Source of the DNA: Lachnospiraceae bacterium C1.1
GTDB taxonomy: Bacteria; Bacillota; Clostridia; Lachnospirales; Lachnospiraceae
Assembly (NCBI GenBank): GCA_030434875.1
Contig: JAUISW010000001.1
Location: 434,001 to 498,000 of the forward strand
Length of the DNA stretch: 64,000 nucleotides
Reading direction: 5' to 3'
A model generated the notes under the pieces. That model was not told where the DNA came from. It made no database searches and was given only the letters and a program-made list of their open reading frames with translations. The translations under genes were made by a program, and so were the position numbers. Positions within the stretch are counted from its first letter, which is position 1. Every line of letters begins with the position of its first letter. Shown piece by piece: positions 9,633 to 17,988 of this stretch.

Positions 9633-12600
9633 ATGAAGAGAAGAAGAGTTTCAAAAAAGATTCTGACGCTGATCACTGCTGTGTCTCTTATCATGCAGCC
9701 AACCGCAGCAACAACTGTATTTGCAGCAGCCGATAATGAGGCCGGTGACAGTGTAAGTGGGGGAAGTGTTTCGGCTGATGATAAAACTGTCAGTAGTGAT
9801 GATGCAGACAATGAGGCTACATATTCTGAAAATGCGGCAGAGGATGATTCGTTAAAAGCATTTTATGAGTTTGATTTTGAAGATGATTCTGTTTCGGAAA
9901 ATATTGTATATAATGCAGATGGATTGGAGGGAACAGGCGAAGCAGTTCTCGGAGGAAAAAAGTCAGTCGTTCAGTATGATGATGAGAGAGGATCGAATGT
10001 ATTATATCTTCCGGGAGGATCGACAAGTTCAGGATATCTGACACTTCCGGATGATATGTTTGAATCCGGAATGGATGGCTTTACATTGAGTTTCTGGGTA
10101 AAGGCTGCGGCCGACGGAAGTTCTTCAACACATTATCAGAGGATATTTGAATCATCATCATCTGAGCTTGGACAATATTATCAGGGTACAACAGGTAACT
10201 GGACGGATCCTGAATTTACATTTGTAGTCGGAGGCGGAGATGAAGCCGATACAAGATATGATGCCTGCATAAATACATCAGATAATACTAAAGGACGTCT
10301 GGAGTGGGGACGAGTGCTCGGAAGCGGCGACTGGGATTATCTTACAGTTAGTGTTACGCCGGAATCTTATGACGTATATATTAATGGTGCAGTGGTTTCG
10401 GTGACAGATCTCGCAGGAAACGAAGCGACCGTTCTTAAAGGATTTTTTGATGAGATCGGAGATTTTACACATAATGCCCTTGGACAGTCAGTTTATACAT
10501 CAGATGCTAATGCAAAGGCATATTATGATGATTTTCGTTTCTATAGAAGAGCGCTGACTGCAGAAGAAGCGATTTCTATTTATACTGATGAGTATCAAGG
10601 AGAAGCAGAGGAAACTATTGACTATGGCGATAGTGTTGCATTGGAGTTTGATACAACAGATTCACTTGGAGATATTTTTCATGGTTCTACCGGTTTCTTA
10701 TACGGTATTAGTGAAGTAGGAGTCCCTTCATGGGATCTTCTGTCTGCTCTTAAACCGGGAATTCTTGTTCAGAAGGCAGCTGACGGAATGCAGCATCCAT
10801 CAGGAGACGGATATCGACTTACAGATTATCTTAAGTCTGCAGGAGTTAAAAATATAGAAATATATCTGCAGGATTATTATCTGGAGTGGCCTTACGATTA
10901 TAATGGGATAGATGATTATCAGGAAAAAGTAGAATCTATTGTCAGCAAGATGGTTGAAGGCAAATCTGAAGAAGAAAAAGCTGCCTACAGTTATGTTCTC
11001 TTTAATGAGCCGGATAATATATGGTACGGAAACAGCGGAACGAAGCTTACAAGTCTTTGTGAAGACTGGAAGACCATATACGATACAGTAAAGGAAATTG
11101 ATCCGAATGCAAAGACAGCAGGTCCTAACTTTGCATCATTCAGTTCATCTGCCTATGAGACATTTTTTGAATATTGTGCTGAAAATGACTGCCTTCCTGA
11201 GATCATAACATGGCATGATCTGGCCAAAGGAAAGCTCACTGCCTTTGAAACAGAGCTTTCTTCAGTAAAGAGCATGATAGAGGAATATTATGACGGCTCG
11301 GGAATAGATCCGATGATATTTGTCAATGAAACAGTAAATTTTGAAGATATAGGAGTCCCCGGAACCCTCGTAAACTGGCTTTCAATATATGAGGAAAATG
11401 ATACTTATGCATCTCTGCCGTACTGGGGACTTGCAAATTCACTCAATGAACTTGCGGCAGAAGAAAATAAACCAAACAGTGCATGGTGGGTTTACCGCTG
11501 GTACGCTCTGATGCAGGGGTATAAAGCATCCCTTACGACTTATAATGTTAATAACCCGTCATCTGCAAAAAAGGGAGACAGATTATACGGTCTTTGCAGT
11601 GTAGATGAGGATAATGAAACTGTTATGACTCTTTTCGGAGGTCATGAGGGAGAGCAGAATATCAGTCTGAAAAACATAGGAGATATAGATGAATTTGCAG
11701 ATACAGATGCAGTTCATTTAAAAATTTACAGAAGCCGCTACTCGGGACATCAGGGATTTTCAATACCGGATGTAATTGTTGATGAGGACAGGGATCTTTC
11801 AGGTTCTGACTCTCTTATGATCACAATTTCAGATGCAGATCTGATGGATGCATATTTTGCGGTTATCACACCTTCAGATGGAAACGGGATCAATGGAGAA
11901 ACAGCAAACTGGCTTGAGACCTATGAGGCGGAAGATGCTGAACTTTTAGGAACAGCAGCGGCTTATACAAGAACCGGCGGCAGTGATCTTGCAAGATCAG
12001 GACGTGCTGATGTGGCAGGAATTTATTCGGAATCTGACGGTGTAAGATTTAGTGTGGATGTTCCATCAGACGGAGTTTATACTGCGAGAATATATTATTC
12101 ATCTGCAGCTCCGTATGTAAATGCTACAAGTCTGGAAATTGATGCTGACGGACAGAACAGGGCAATAGGTCAGGTTGTTGAACATAGGCTGGAAGTAGAT
12201 GATGATGAATCTACAGAACAGATTCTTACGTATGCTTCAACTGTTAAGAGCGGATACTATAATTATGCAGAAGCAGAGCTTGAACTTACAGAGGGAGAGC
12301 ATGAAATAGAAATTACACATTATGGAGCAAGTCAGAAGGATATAACTGCCAGCATACGACTGGCAGCGTCAATTGACAAGCTGGACCTTTATTATGAAGG
12401 TTCGGAAAAAGAAAACGCAAAGGCTGATATTCCTTTTGAAGAAAATTCCAATGAAGATTATCATACGGAACATTCATTGAGTGGTTACATTGGAAATGGC
12501 TACAGTAAAGGAGCTGGAAGTGTAGAACTTCTGGCAGCGGTTCCGGAAGACGGACTTTATGACACAGAACTTATATATGCATTGTCGGGAAATGCGGCAG

Positions 12601-14942
12601 TATCAATCTCAAAAAAATCATTTGATTATGGTGAGGATGCAACGGCAGAGGCTGAACTCGCTGTTAATGATATTGAATTATCTGAAATTACACTTGATTC
12701 AACAGATGGCAATTTTGAAACAGCGGGATTTGGAAAAATATATTTAAAAGCAGGTGTAAATATGCTCACAATTAACAGTGACAGTGAGATATGCCTTGAT
12801 GAACTTAGTTTTGTTAAAGATGAATCCGCAACAGAGGGTGCTTCAATTACATTAGAAGCAGAGATGGGAACAACAGGAGGAAATGCAGAAGTAATAACTA
12901 ATGATTATGCTTCAGGATCACGTATGGTAGACGGAATCGGCGGAGGGGATGACGAAAGCATCCTGACTATGGAAATTGAAGCGCCTGAGGAGGGAACTTA
13001 TGCATTGTCTATGTTCTACGCAAATGATGAACCTGCACCTGTAATGCTTACATCTTCGGGAGAAGAATATGTTCATCCGTATAATACAGATCTTGTTGAG
13101 AGGTATGCACAGATAAGTGTAAATGATTCTGAGGCGGAAACTGTATATTTCAGAAATACTTTTTGTTGGGACGTGATACGTAACCAGTTCCTCGACGTTA
13201 AATTGAATGCAGGAAAAAATAAGATCGTATTTTCTAATGATAATTCATATAAGTTCAGTGAAATTCAGGATGATTATGCGCCACGTTTTGATAAGTTTAT
13301 GATCACACCTTTATATCTTGATGCGGACTATGAAGTATCTATTGACAGAACGGCGCTTTATAAGGCAATAGTTAAAGCATCTGCTTATTATGAACTGAAC
13401 TATACAAAGGGGTCTTTTGCTGAACTTCAAAAAGCGATAGAAGAAGCTGAAGATATTTATGAAGAAGGTATAACTGATGAGGAGACGATCTCTTCTATGA
13501 TAGACAGTCTGGGTGATGCGGAAAATGCACTTGTAAGTCTTGTATCTATCCGAAAGACTGTAAGTTCGGTCACTGCCTATAGTGAAGCAGATTATACAGT
13601 GAACAGTTGGAAAAAGCTGATCAAAACCGTTGAAACAGCTGAAGAGCTGATTGAAGAAGAAAATGTTACAGCAGAAGAATTAAAGACGACAGAAGAGGCA
13701 ATTAAAGACGCGATAGCAGCACTTCAGGATAAATACCCGCTGATCGATAATTCAAGCGGAACAATAACATCAGATGCGAATGAAGCGAGCCATCCGGAGT
13801 ATGCATGGAATGGCGATTCTTCGACTTATCCGGATCTGGTTGACGACAATGGGGCATGGAATTCTTCATCGGCATGGACGCAGATAGCTTTTCCTGAAGC
13901 GGTAACTATAAGTAAGATAAGATTTGCAAACAGGAGCGGTTATCTTGACAGACTTATAGGAGGTGAATTCTACGGTTCAAACAATGGTGAAGATTATGAC
14001 CTTTTATATACAGTAGAGGAAGTAACTGAAGGTTATAATACTATCTTTTTTGATGAGCCTGTAAGATACAGTTATATACGCTATAATTCGCCTGCGGGCT
14101 GCTATCTGAATATTGCTGATATACGTCTCTACGGACTGGCGATAGAGGATGACATGGAAACTGTATCTGAGGACGAAACAGAAAAAACACCGGAAACTGT
14201 ATCTGAGGATGAAGCAGAAAAAACACCGGAAACTGTATCCGAGGATGAAGCAGAAAAAACACCGGAAACTGTATCTGAGGATGAAGCAGAAAAAACACCG
14301 GAAACTGTATCTGAGGATGAAGCAGAAAAAACACCGGAAACTGTATCTGAGGATGAAGCAGAAAAAACACCGGAAACTGTATCCGAGGATGAAGCAGAAA
14401 AAACACCGGAAACTGTATCCGAGGATGAAACAGAAAAGAACTCGGAAACTGTATCTGAAGATAATACACCGAAGGCACCTGAAAACAATCTGATAACAGA
14501 TGATACTGAAAATGCACTGCTTACAGTAGGAAATATTTATAAGATAAAGATGAGTTTTAATGTAAAGAAATATTTACTCGACCGCAGTGAGAAGAAAATA
14601 ATAAAAGTAACAAAGAAAGGAAAGGTGAAAGTAAAAAAGAGCGGAACCGTTACTTTGGAAATATTGGGAAAGAACGGAGAATCAAAGACGATAACCATCT
14701 ACGCCGAAAAACCCAAAGCGGTAAAAAAGATAGCAGCAGTTGGTGAGGTTTTTGATGCAGCAGAACTTGTAAGCGGTGTAACTTATTTAACTCCTGTATC
14801 TTATAAGTCTGGCAATAACAGTGTAGCAGTTGTTGACAAAAACGGAAGAGTCACTGCTATGAAAAAAGGGACTGTCCGGATCATAATATCCTTTGGAAAC
14901 AAAAAAGCAACTGTTAAGGCAAAACTAAAGGTAAAGAGTTGA
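9633..14942 (+). CDS. Very large secreted modular glycoside hydrolase
   Basis: This 1769-residue exported protein has a Sec signal peptide (about 1-32) and then a LamG/concanavalin-like domain (about 72-320). A clan GH-A-like TIM-barrel region follows (about 330-735), with candidate acid/base E459 in LFNEPDN and candidate nucleophile E566 in FVNETVN. Next come a CBM6/35-like module (about 759-920, ETYEAEDAEL), a second beta module (about 960-1060) and another CBM-like module (about 1070-1233, ITLEAEMG). Two FIVAR-like helical repeats (about 1238-1371) and an F5/8C (CBM32-like) domain (about 1371-1505) precede nine 12-residue acidic repeats and two Ig-like Big_2-type modules at the end. There is no LPXTG or membrane anchor. 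The catalytic family is uncertain (GH39-like at best). It probably breaks a galactose-containing plant or mucin glycan outside the cell for the neighbouring importer and GH36 enzyme. Confidence 0.85.
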   Translation: MKRRRVSKKILTLITAVSLIMQPTAATTVFAAADNEAGDSVSGGSVSADDKTVSSDDADNEATYSENAAEDDSLKAFYEFDFEDDSVSENIVYNADGLEGTGEAVLGGKKSVVQYDDERGSNVLYLPGGSTSSGYLTLPDDMFESGMDGFTLSFWVKAAADGSSSTHYQRIFESSSSELGQYYQGTTGNWTDPEFTFVVGGGDEADTRYDACINTSDNTKGRLEWGRVLGSGDWDYLTVSVTPESYDVYINGAVVSVTDLAGNEATVLKGFFDEIGDFTHNALGQSVYTSDANAKAYYDDFRFYRRALTAEEAISIYTDEYQGEAEETIDYGDSVALEFDTTDSLGDIFHGSTGFLYGISEVGVPSWDLLSALKPGILVQKAADGMQHPSGDGYRLTDYLKSAGVKNIEIYLQDYYLEWPYDYNGIDDYQEKVESIVSKMVEGKSEEEKAAYSYVLFNEPDNIWYGNSGTKLTSLCEDWKTIYDTVKEIDPNAKTAGPNFASFSSSAYETFFEYCAENDCLPEIITWHDLAKGKLTAFETELSSVKSMIEEYYDGSGIDPMIFVNETVNFEDIGVPGTLVNWLSIYEENDTYASLPYWGLANSLNELAAEENKPNSAWWVYRWYALMQGYKASLTTYNVNNPSSAKKGDRLYGLCSVDEDNETVMTLFGGHEGEQNISLKNIGDIDEFADTDAVHLKIYRSRYSGHQGFSIPDVIVDEDRDLSGSDSLMITISDADLMDAYFAVITPSDGNGINGETANWLETYEAEDAELLGTAAAYTRTGGSDLARSGRADVAGIYSESDGVRFSVDVPSDGVYTARIYYSSAAPYVNATSLEIDADGQNRAIGQVVEHRLEVDDDESTEQILTYASTVKSGYYNYAEAELELTEGEHEIEITHYGASQKDITASIRLAASIDKLDLYYEGSEKENAKADIPFEENSNEDYHTEHSLSGYIGNGYSKGAGSVELLAAVPEDGLYDTELIYALSGNAAVSISKKSFDYGEDATAEAELAVNDIELSEITLDSTDGNFETAGFGKIYLKAGVNMLTINSDSEICLDELSFVKDESATEGASITLEAEMGTTGGNAEVITNDYASGSRMVDGIGGGDDESILTMEIEAPEEGTYALSMFYANDEPAPVMLTSSGEEYVHPYNTDLVERYAQISVNDSEAETVYFRNTFCWDVIRNQFLDVKLNAGKNKIVFSNDNSYKFSEIQDDYAPRFDKFMITPLYLDADYEVSIDRTALYKAIVKASAYYELNYTKGSFAELQKAIEEAEDIYEEGITDEETISSMIDSLGDAENALVSLVSIRKTVSSVTAYSEADYTVNSWKKLIKTVETAEELIEEENVTAEELKTTEEAIKDAIAALQDKYPLIDNSSGTITSDANEASHPEYAWNGDSSTYPDLVDDNGAWNSSSAWTQIAFPEAVTISKIRFANRSGYLDRLIGGEFYGSNNGEDYDLLYTVEEVTEGYNTIFFDEPVRYSYIRYNSPAGCYLNIADIRLYGLAIEDDMETVSEDETEKTPETVSEDEAEKTPETVSEDEAEKTPETVSEDEAEKTPETVSEDEAEKTPETVSEDEAEKTPETVSEDEAEKTPETVSEDETEKNSETVSEDNTPKAPENNLITDDTENALLTVGNIYKIKMSFNVKKYLLDRSEKKIIKVTKKGKVKVKKSGTVTLEILGKNGESKTITIYAEKPKAVKKIAAVGEVFDAAELVSGVTYLTPVSYKSGNNSVAVVDKNGRVTAMKKGTVRIIISFGNKKATVKAKLKVKS
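14157..14480 (+). repeat. Nine tandem 36-bp repeats inside the secreted glycosidase gene
   Basis: Nine consecutive 36-base units encode ETVSEDEAEKTP or near variants. Units 2-7 are identical at the protein level, and units 1, 8 and 9 diverge (DETEKTP, DETEKNS, DNTPKAP). The units form an acidic, Pro/Thr-containing linker between the F5/8C domain and the C-terminal Ig-like modules. Near-identity of the inner units indicates recent expansion by slippage or unequal recombination, so copy number probably varies between strains. Confidence 0.95.
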
Positions 14943-14961
14943 TATTAAATTGAATTTCCGG

Positions 14962-14990
14962 TTGACAAGTAAAATTATCATTGTTATAAT
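14962..14990 (+). promoter_or_regulatory. Consensus sigma-70 promoter
   Basis: TTGACA and TATAAT are both perfect matches, separated by exactly 17 bases. The promoter lies just after the secreted glycosidase and directs transcription into the short terminated region that follows. Confidence 0.8.
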
Positions 14991-14996
14991 ACGCTC

Positions 14997-15083
14997 GTTC
15001 ATCGGAGGGTGAGTTATTCAATTTGAAATAACAAGCTGGATAAGATGTCTGGTTGAGATGCCGGATTCTTATCCGGCTTTTTT
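14997..15083 (+). ncRNA. Candidate short RNA or attenuator leader
   Basis: From the expected start after the consensus promoter, about 85 bases run to a strong intrinsic terminator (GCCGGAT, loop TCTT, ATCCGGC, then six T). An upstream GGATAAG at 15038-15044 can pair with CTTATCC at 15068-15074. That pairing uses the terminator loop and 3' arm and would disrupt it, so the layout is attenuator-like. GTTATT/AATAAC gives a further small stem near the 5' end. Downstream is only a broken GNAT gene, so this is either an orphaned leader or a small RNA. No known family was recognised. Confidence 0.45.
15060..15083 (+). terminator. Intrinsic terminator
   Basis: A perfect 7-bp stem GCCGGAT/ATCCGGC with a four-base loop is followed by TTTTTT. 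It ends the short transcript that starts at the consensus promoter about 70 bases upstream. Confidence 0.85.
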
Positions 15084-15130
15084 GATCTCAAAGAAAAAAC
15101 TGCCTTTTGAGATGAGTCTGGATAAGATAA

Positions 15131-15364
15131 AATGGCGCGGCAGAAAAGGTATGTGTATTTATAATGCTCGTTGCAGTAGCTCCAAAATATCAGGGACAGG
15201 GGATAGGAGCGAAGCTTCTGGAAAGGTGTTTGTCCGATATGAAAGAAAAGGGGATAGCTGCTGTAAATCTGATAACTTCAAATGATAAAAAACTCAGTGG
15301 TTTTTATGAGAAACATGGATTTAAAAGAGAAAATGAAGTAATATTGATGGGACTTGAAATTTAA
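15131..15364 (+). pseudogene. GNAT acetyltransferase, C-terminal remnant
   Basis: The frame from just after a TAA at 15128-15130 to the stop carries the acetyl-CoA binding half of a GNAT protein: VAPKYQGQGIGAKLLERCL (the Q/RxxGxG/A loop) and FYEKHGFKRENEVILMGLEI. The N-terminal half expected in a 130-150 residue GNAT protein is absent. The only ATG (15164) falls inside the conserved strand and has no ribosome site. A terminator stands immediately upstream. I therefore read it as a 5'-truncated gene. If expressed from the ATG it would give 66 residues, too short for a complete fold. Confidence 0.6.
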
Positions 15365-15387
15365 GATTTTTGAAAAGAGGAGCTTTC

Positions 15388-16365
15388 ATGACAGATATTA
15401 CGGCAATAAAAAAACGCATAGAAGCTGATAACATAAACAGAAAAAAAGAAAAGCAAATAATATTCAATATAGAAAAAAGCACTCCTTTTTTGGAAATAGA
15501 AGGAATGAAGCTCAAAGGTATAAAACATGGATTCAGTAGCAGGCTTGGTGGTGTAAGCAGTGGGATTTATGAAAGTATGAACTTAGGCTTAAGGCTTGAT
15601 GATGAGAGGGATAAGGTAATTGAAAATTACAGACGTCTTTCGGACGCTATAGGAATTGACTATAGAGAAATCTCCTGTCCTGACCAGCAGCATCATGCAA
15701 ATGTTTTAGAGGTTACTGAGAAGGATGCTGGAAATGGAATAATTACAGAGCTCACCCATTTCGATGCGGATGCCCAGATCACAGATAAAAAGGGCGTTGC
15801 TCTTGTGGTTTATTCGGCAGACTGTGTTCCGATATTATTTGCAGATCCGGTAAAAAAAGTCATTGCCTCGGCTCATGCCGGATGGCGTGGAACTGTTGCA
15901 GGGATCGCAGCGAAGACGGTAGAGAAAATGCAGGAACGATATGGATCTGATCCGGCGGATATACGCGCATGTATCGGACCATCAATAGGACCTTCAAATT
16001 ATGAGGTTGATGATACAGTTATAAAAGCTTTGGAGGAATGCAGATATATTGATATGTCAAATGAGAATATTTCAAAAACTGCAATAGAAGATTCATCAAA
16101 CGATGATTTTGCCATGACAGTAAAGGGAAGAAGAGATTCTTCTGAAAAAGATCTTTACAGGCTTTATTACACTGTAAAAACAAAAAACAGATATATGCTT
16201 GACCTCTGGAGTATAAATGAACTGATATTATACAATGCGGGAGTTAGCAGAGAGCACATATATAATACAAGGCTCTGCACCATGGATAATCATGATATCT
16301 TCTTTTCGCACAGATACACGGGTGGAAAAAGAGGCTTGAATGCCGGGATCATAGCATTGGCTTAA
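15388..16365 (+). CDS. pgeF: Peptidoglycan editing factor PgeF / purine nucleosidase-like (YfiH, laccase-domain)
   Basis: This 325-residue protein belongs to the multicopper polyphenol oxidase/YfiH family, known to act in peptidoglycan precursor editing and to have nucleoside phosphorylase or deaminase activity. The zinc/copper ligand pattern is visible: the His in CPDQQHHANV, the Cys in VYSADCVPILF and the His in SAHAGWRGTV. FSSRLGGVSSG near the start is typical, as is ACIGPSIGPSNYEV. About 35 extra N-terminal residues precede the usual domain. ATG 15388 has AGAGGAG 7 bases upstream and is better than the TTG at 15370. It is convergent with the CheY-like gene, with only 14 bases between the stops. 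Confidence 0.88.
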   Translation: MTDITAIKKRIEADNINRKKEKQIIFNIEKSTPFLEIEGMKLKGIKHGFSSRLGGVSSGIYESMNLGLRLDDERDKVIENYRRLSDAIGIDYREISCPDQQHHANVLEVTEKDAGNGIITELTHFDADAQITDKKGVALVVYSADCVPILFADPVKKVIASAHAGWRGTVAGIAAKTVEKMQERYGSDPADIRACIGPSIGPSNYEVDDTVIKALEECRYIDMSNENISKTAIEDSSNDDFAMTVKGRRDSSEKDLYRLYYTVKTKNRYMLDLWSINELILYNAGVSREHIYNTRLCTMDNHDIFFSHRYTGGKRGLNAGIIALA

Positions 16366-16379
16366 GAATAAAGGATCAT

Positions 16380-16745
16380 TTATTTTCCTATTACATTTCC
16401 GATCGCTGTAAGGACTCTGTCGGCCTGGAAGGGCTTTATGATAAAATCCTTGGCGCCATATTCGATAGCTTCTACAATCATCCAGCGCTGACCTATTGCA
16501 GAACATATGACACAGTTGGCATCCGGATCCTGTGAGATGATCTTTCTCAGCGCCTGGATGCCATCGAGTTCAGGCATGGTAACATCGAGGAGAACAAGAT
16601 CAGGGTGAAGTTCGCTGTATTTCTCAACGGCCTGAAGACCGTTAGCTGCTTCACCTGCTATTGCATAACCGGCATTTTCGAGAACTTTTTTCAATATGGT
16701 ACGCATAAATGTTGAATCATCCGCAATTAAAATTCTTTTTGCCAT
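16380..16745 (-). CDS. CheY-like single-domain response regulator
   Basis: The 121 residues form one receiver domain with acidic D9/D10, phospho-acceptor D54 in VLLDVTMPE, S82 and K104 in FIIKPF. There is no output domain, so it is likely to act on a partner such as the flagellar switch or a chemotaxis protein. The ADDSTFMRTILKKVL start is typical of CheY from Firmicutes. It stands alone and diverges from the CbiK-like gene. The cell has several chemoreceptors in this window, so a chemotaxis role is plausible but not proven. Confidence 0.88.
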   Translation of the reverse strand: MAKRILIADDSTFMRTILKKVLENAGYAIAGEAANGLQAVEKYSELHPDLVLLDVTMPELDGIQALRKIISQDPDANCVICSAIGQRWMIVEAIEYGAKDFIIKPFQADRVLTAIGNVIGK

Positions 16746-16916
16746 CCCAATACCCCTCTGTTAAAGCGGCTTCAGAGCACCGCATATATATTCAAGAATA
16801 CTCCTAATTTGAGTTTTCGTCAAACAGATTAGCAGGTTGACTAAGGGAATTATTTTTTGTATTCTTTTATTAGCGATAGCTAACAAAGCTGTCAAAACAA
16901 CCAAGGAGGGTTTAAT

Positions 16917-17702
16917 ATGAGTAAAAGTGTTATTATTCTTGCAAGTGTAGGAACAAATATTCTCCGTGCAAAAAAAGCAAGTTATGACATGATACGTAAG
17001 GATCTTGAACAGTATTCCGGACTTGACCTGCTTCATGTTTTCACGGATGATACCACGGCAAAAGCGGTATCTACCAGCCGCCATCCTGTTTATACGGTCG
17101 AGAATGCTGTTGAGACTGCCATAAGGAATGGTGCTGACAGGATACTTGTGATACCTGTATTTATGACAAAGGGTGAGTTATACAATGAACTTAAGAGCAG
17201 ACTTGATTTTTACAGTGATACGATAGAAATAAAAATTGCTGATTCCGTGCTTCATGATGAGAAGTCCTGTGCGGAATGTGCCGATGTCCTCATAAAGATT
17301 TTTGAATTCCAGACATATGCGCCTGAGAAGGTGTATCTGCTCGTAGATCATGGCAACCCGTATTATAAGGGAGCTGCAATGTCACATCTTCAGAAGAGCC
17401 TTGAGGATAAGTCCATTGATAACGTAAAGGTTATACAGCTCAAGGAAAAAGACAGCTTTGGACAGGCTGTAGCATGGCTTAAGCAGAAGAAAGCTGACGA
17501 GACAAACGCCCAGGTTGTTATTGTTCCACTTATCGTTGCATGGGGCGATTACATGGCTGACGAGCTTTACAACTCAGATGATTCCTTTATGTGGAAGCTC
17601 CGTGAGGCAGGATATCGTTCAGTATTTACAGGCAAAGGTCTGGGTGAATATGAGGAATTCCGTGCTGTATACAGGGCACGTCTTGATGCTATAAAGGGCT
17701 GA
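16917..17702 (+). CDS. CbiK-like sirohydrochlorin chelatase family protein, divergent active site
   Basis: At 261 residues the length and fold pattern match anaerobic cobalt chelatase CbiK. The conserved segment around the first metal-binding His is present (LLVDHGNPYY). The segment that in CbiK carries the second catalytic His (GDH) reads AWGDYMADEL here, so that His is Tyr. The catalytic Glu region reads VIQLKEKD and may also be altered. The C-terminal pattern SDDSFMWKLREAGY fits the family. No other cobalamin or heme genes are nearby. It may be a chelatase with other ligands or a repurposed protein. It has a good ribosome site (AAGGAGG), and its lysine codons are mostly AAG. Confidence 0.7.
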   Translation: MSKSVIILASVGTNILRAKKASYDMIRKDLEQYSGLDLLHVFTDDTTAKAVSTSRHPVYTVENAVETAIRNGADRILVIPVFMTKGELYNELKSRLDFYSDTIEIKIADSVLHDEKSCAECADVLIKIFEFQTYAPEKVYLLVDHGNPYYKGAAMSHLQKSLEDKSIDNVKVIQLKEKDSFGQAVAWLKQKKADETNAQVVIVPLIVAWGDYMADELYNSDDSFMWKLREAGYRSVFTGKGLGEYEEFRAVYRARLDAIKG

Positions 17703-17738
17703 GGATATTTAGTCTTAGGGAATACAAGTAGTTAAAAG

Positions 17739-17772
17739 ACCTGGCGCAGTTGCTTATGTGTCAGGTTTTTTT
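17739..17772 (+). terminator. Intrinsic terminator after the CbiK-like gene
   Basis: A 10-bp stem (ACCTGGCGCA with TGTGTCAGGT, including two G-U pairs) with an 8-base loop runs into seven T. It ends the CbiK-like transcript. Confidence 0.85.
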
Positions 17773-17988
17773 ATTTCGCAGGGAACTTATCAGCTTTATT
17801 GGATAAAATCTGTTTATGAAAAGGAAATTTTGTGAAAATTTCATGAAAAATTTGATTGTATAATTAAAAAAACAATAAAAGGTAGAACCAGATTGCTGAT
17901 TTATGGTACTATCTTGTAGATGCATTTGAGATCAGGGAATCAAATGCGGTTTAATGATTCACTAATAATAAAAAAGAGAGGAAAAACA

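Noticed and set aside
14157..14480. Regular 36-base periodicity that could suggest a CRISPR array
   Set aside because: There are no spacers: the units are contiguous, in frame with a large secreted protein, and encode a 12-residue repeat.
14041..14517. Long minus-strand and alternative-frame open frames through the repeat
   Set aside because: They are by-products of a repeat whose length is a multiple of three. The plus-strand frame belongs to a signal-peptide protein with recognisable domains on both sides.
15058..15285. 75-residue open frame over the GNAT region
   Set aside because: It lies in a different frame from the recognisable GNAT motifs and begins inside a terminator hairpin.
16366..16379. 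Terminator between pgeF and the CheY-like gene
   Set aside because: No inverted repeat is present in the 14-base convergent gap.
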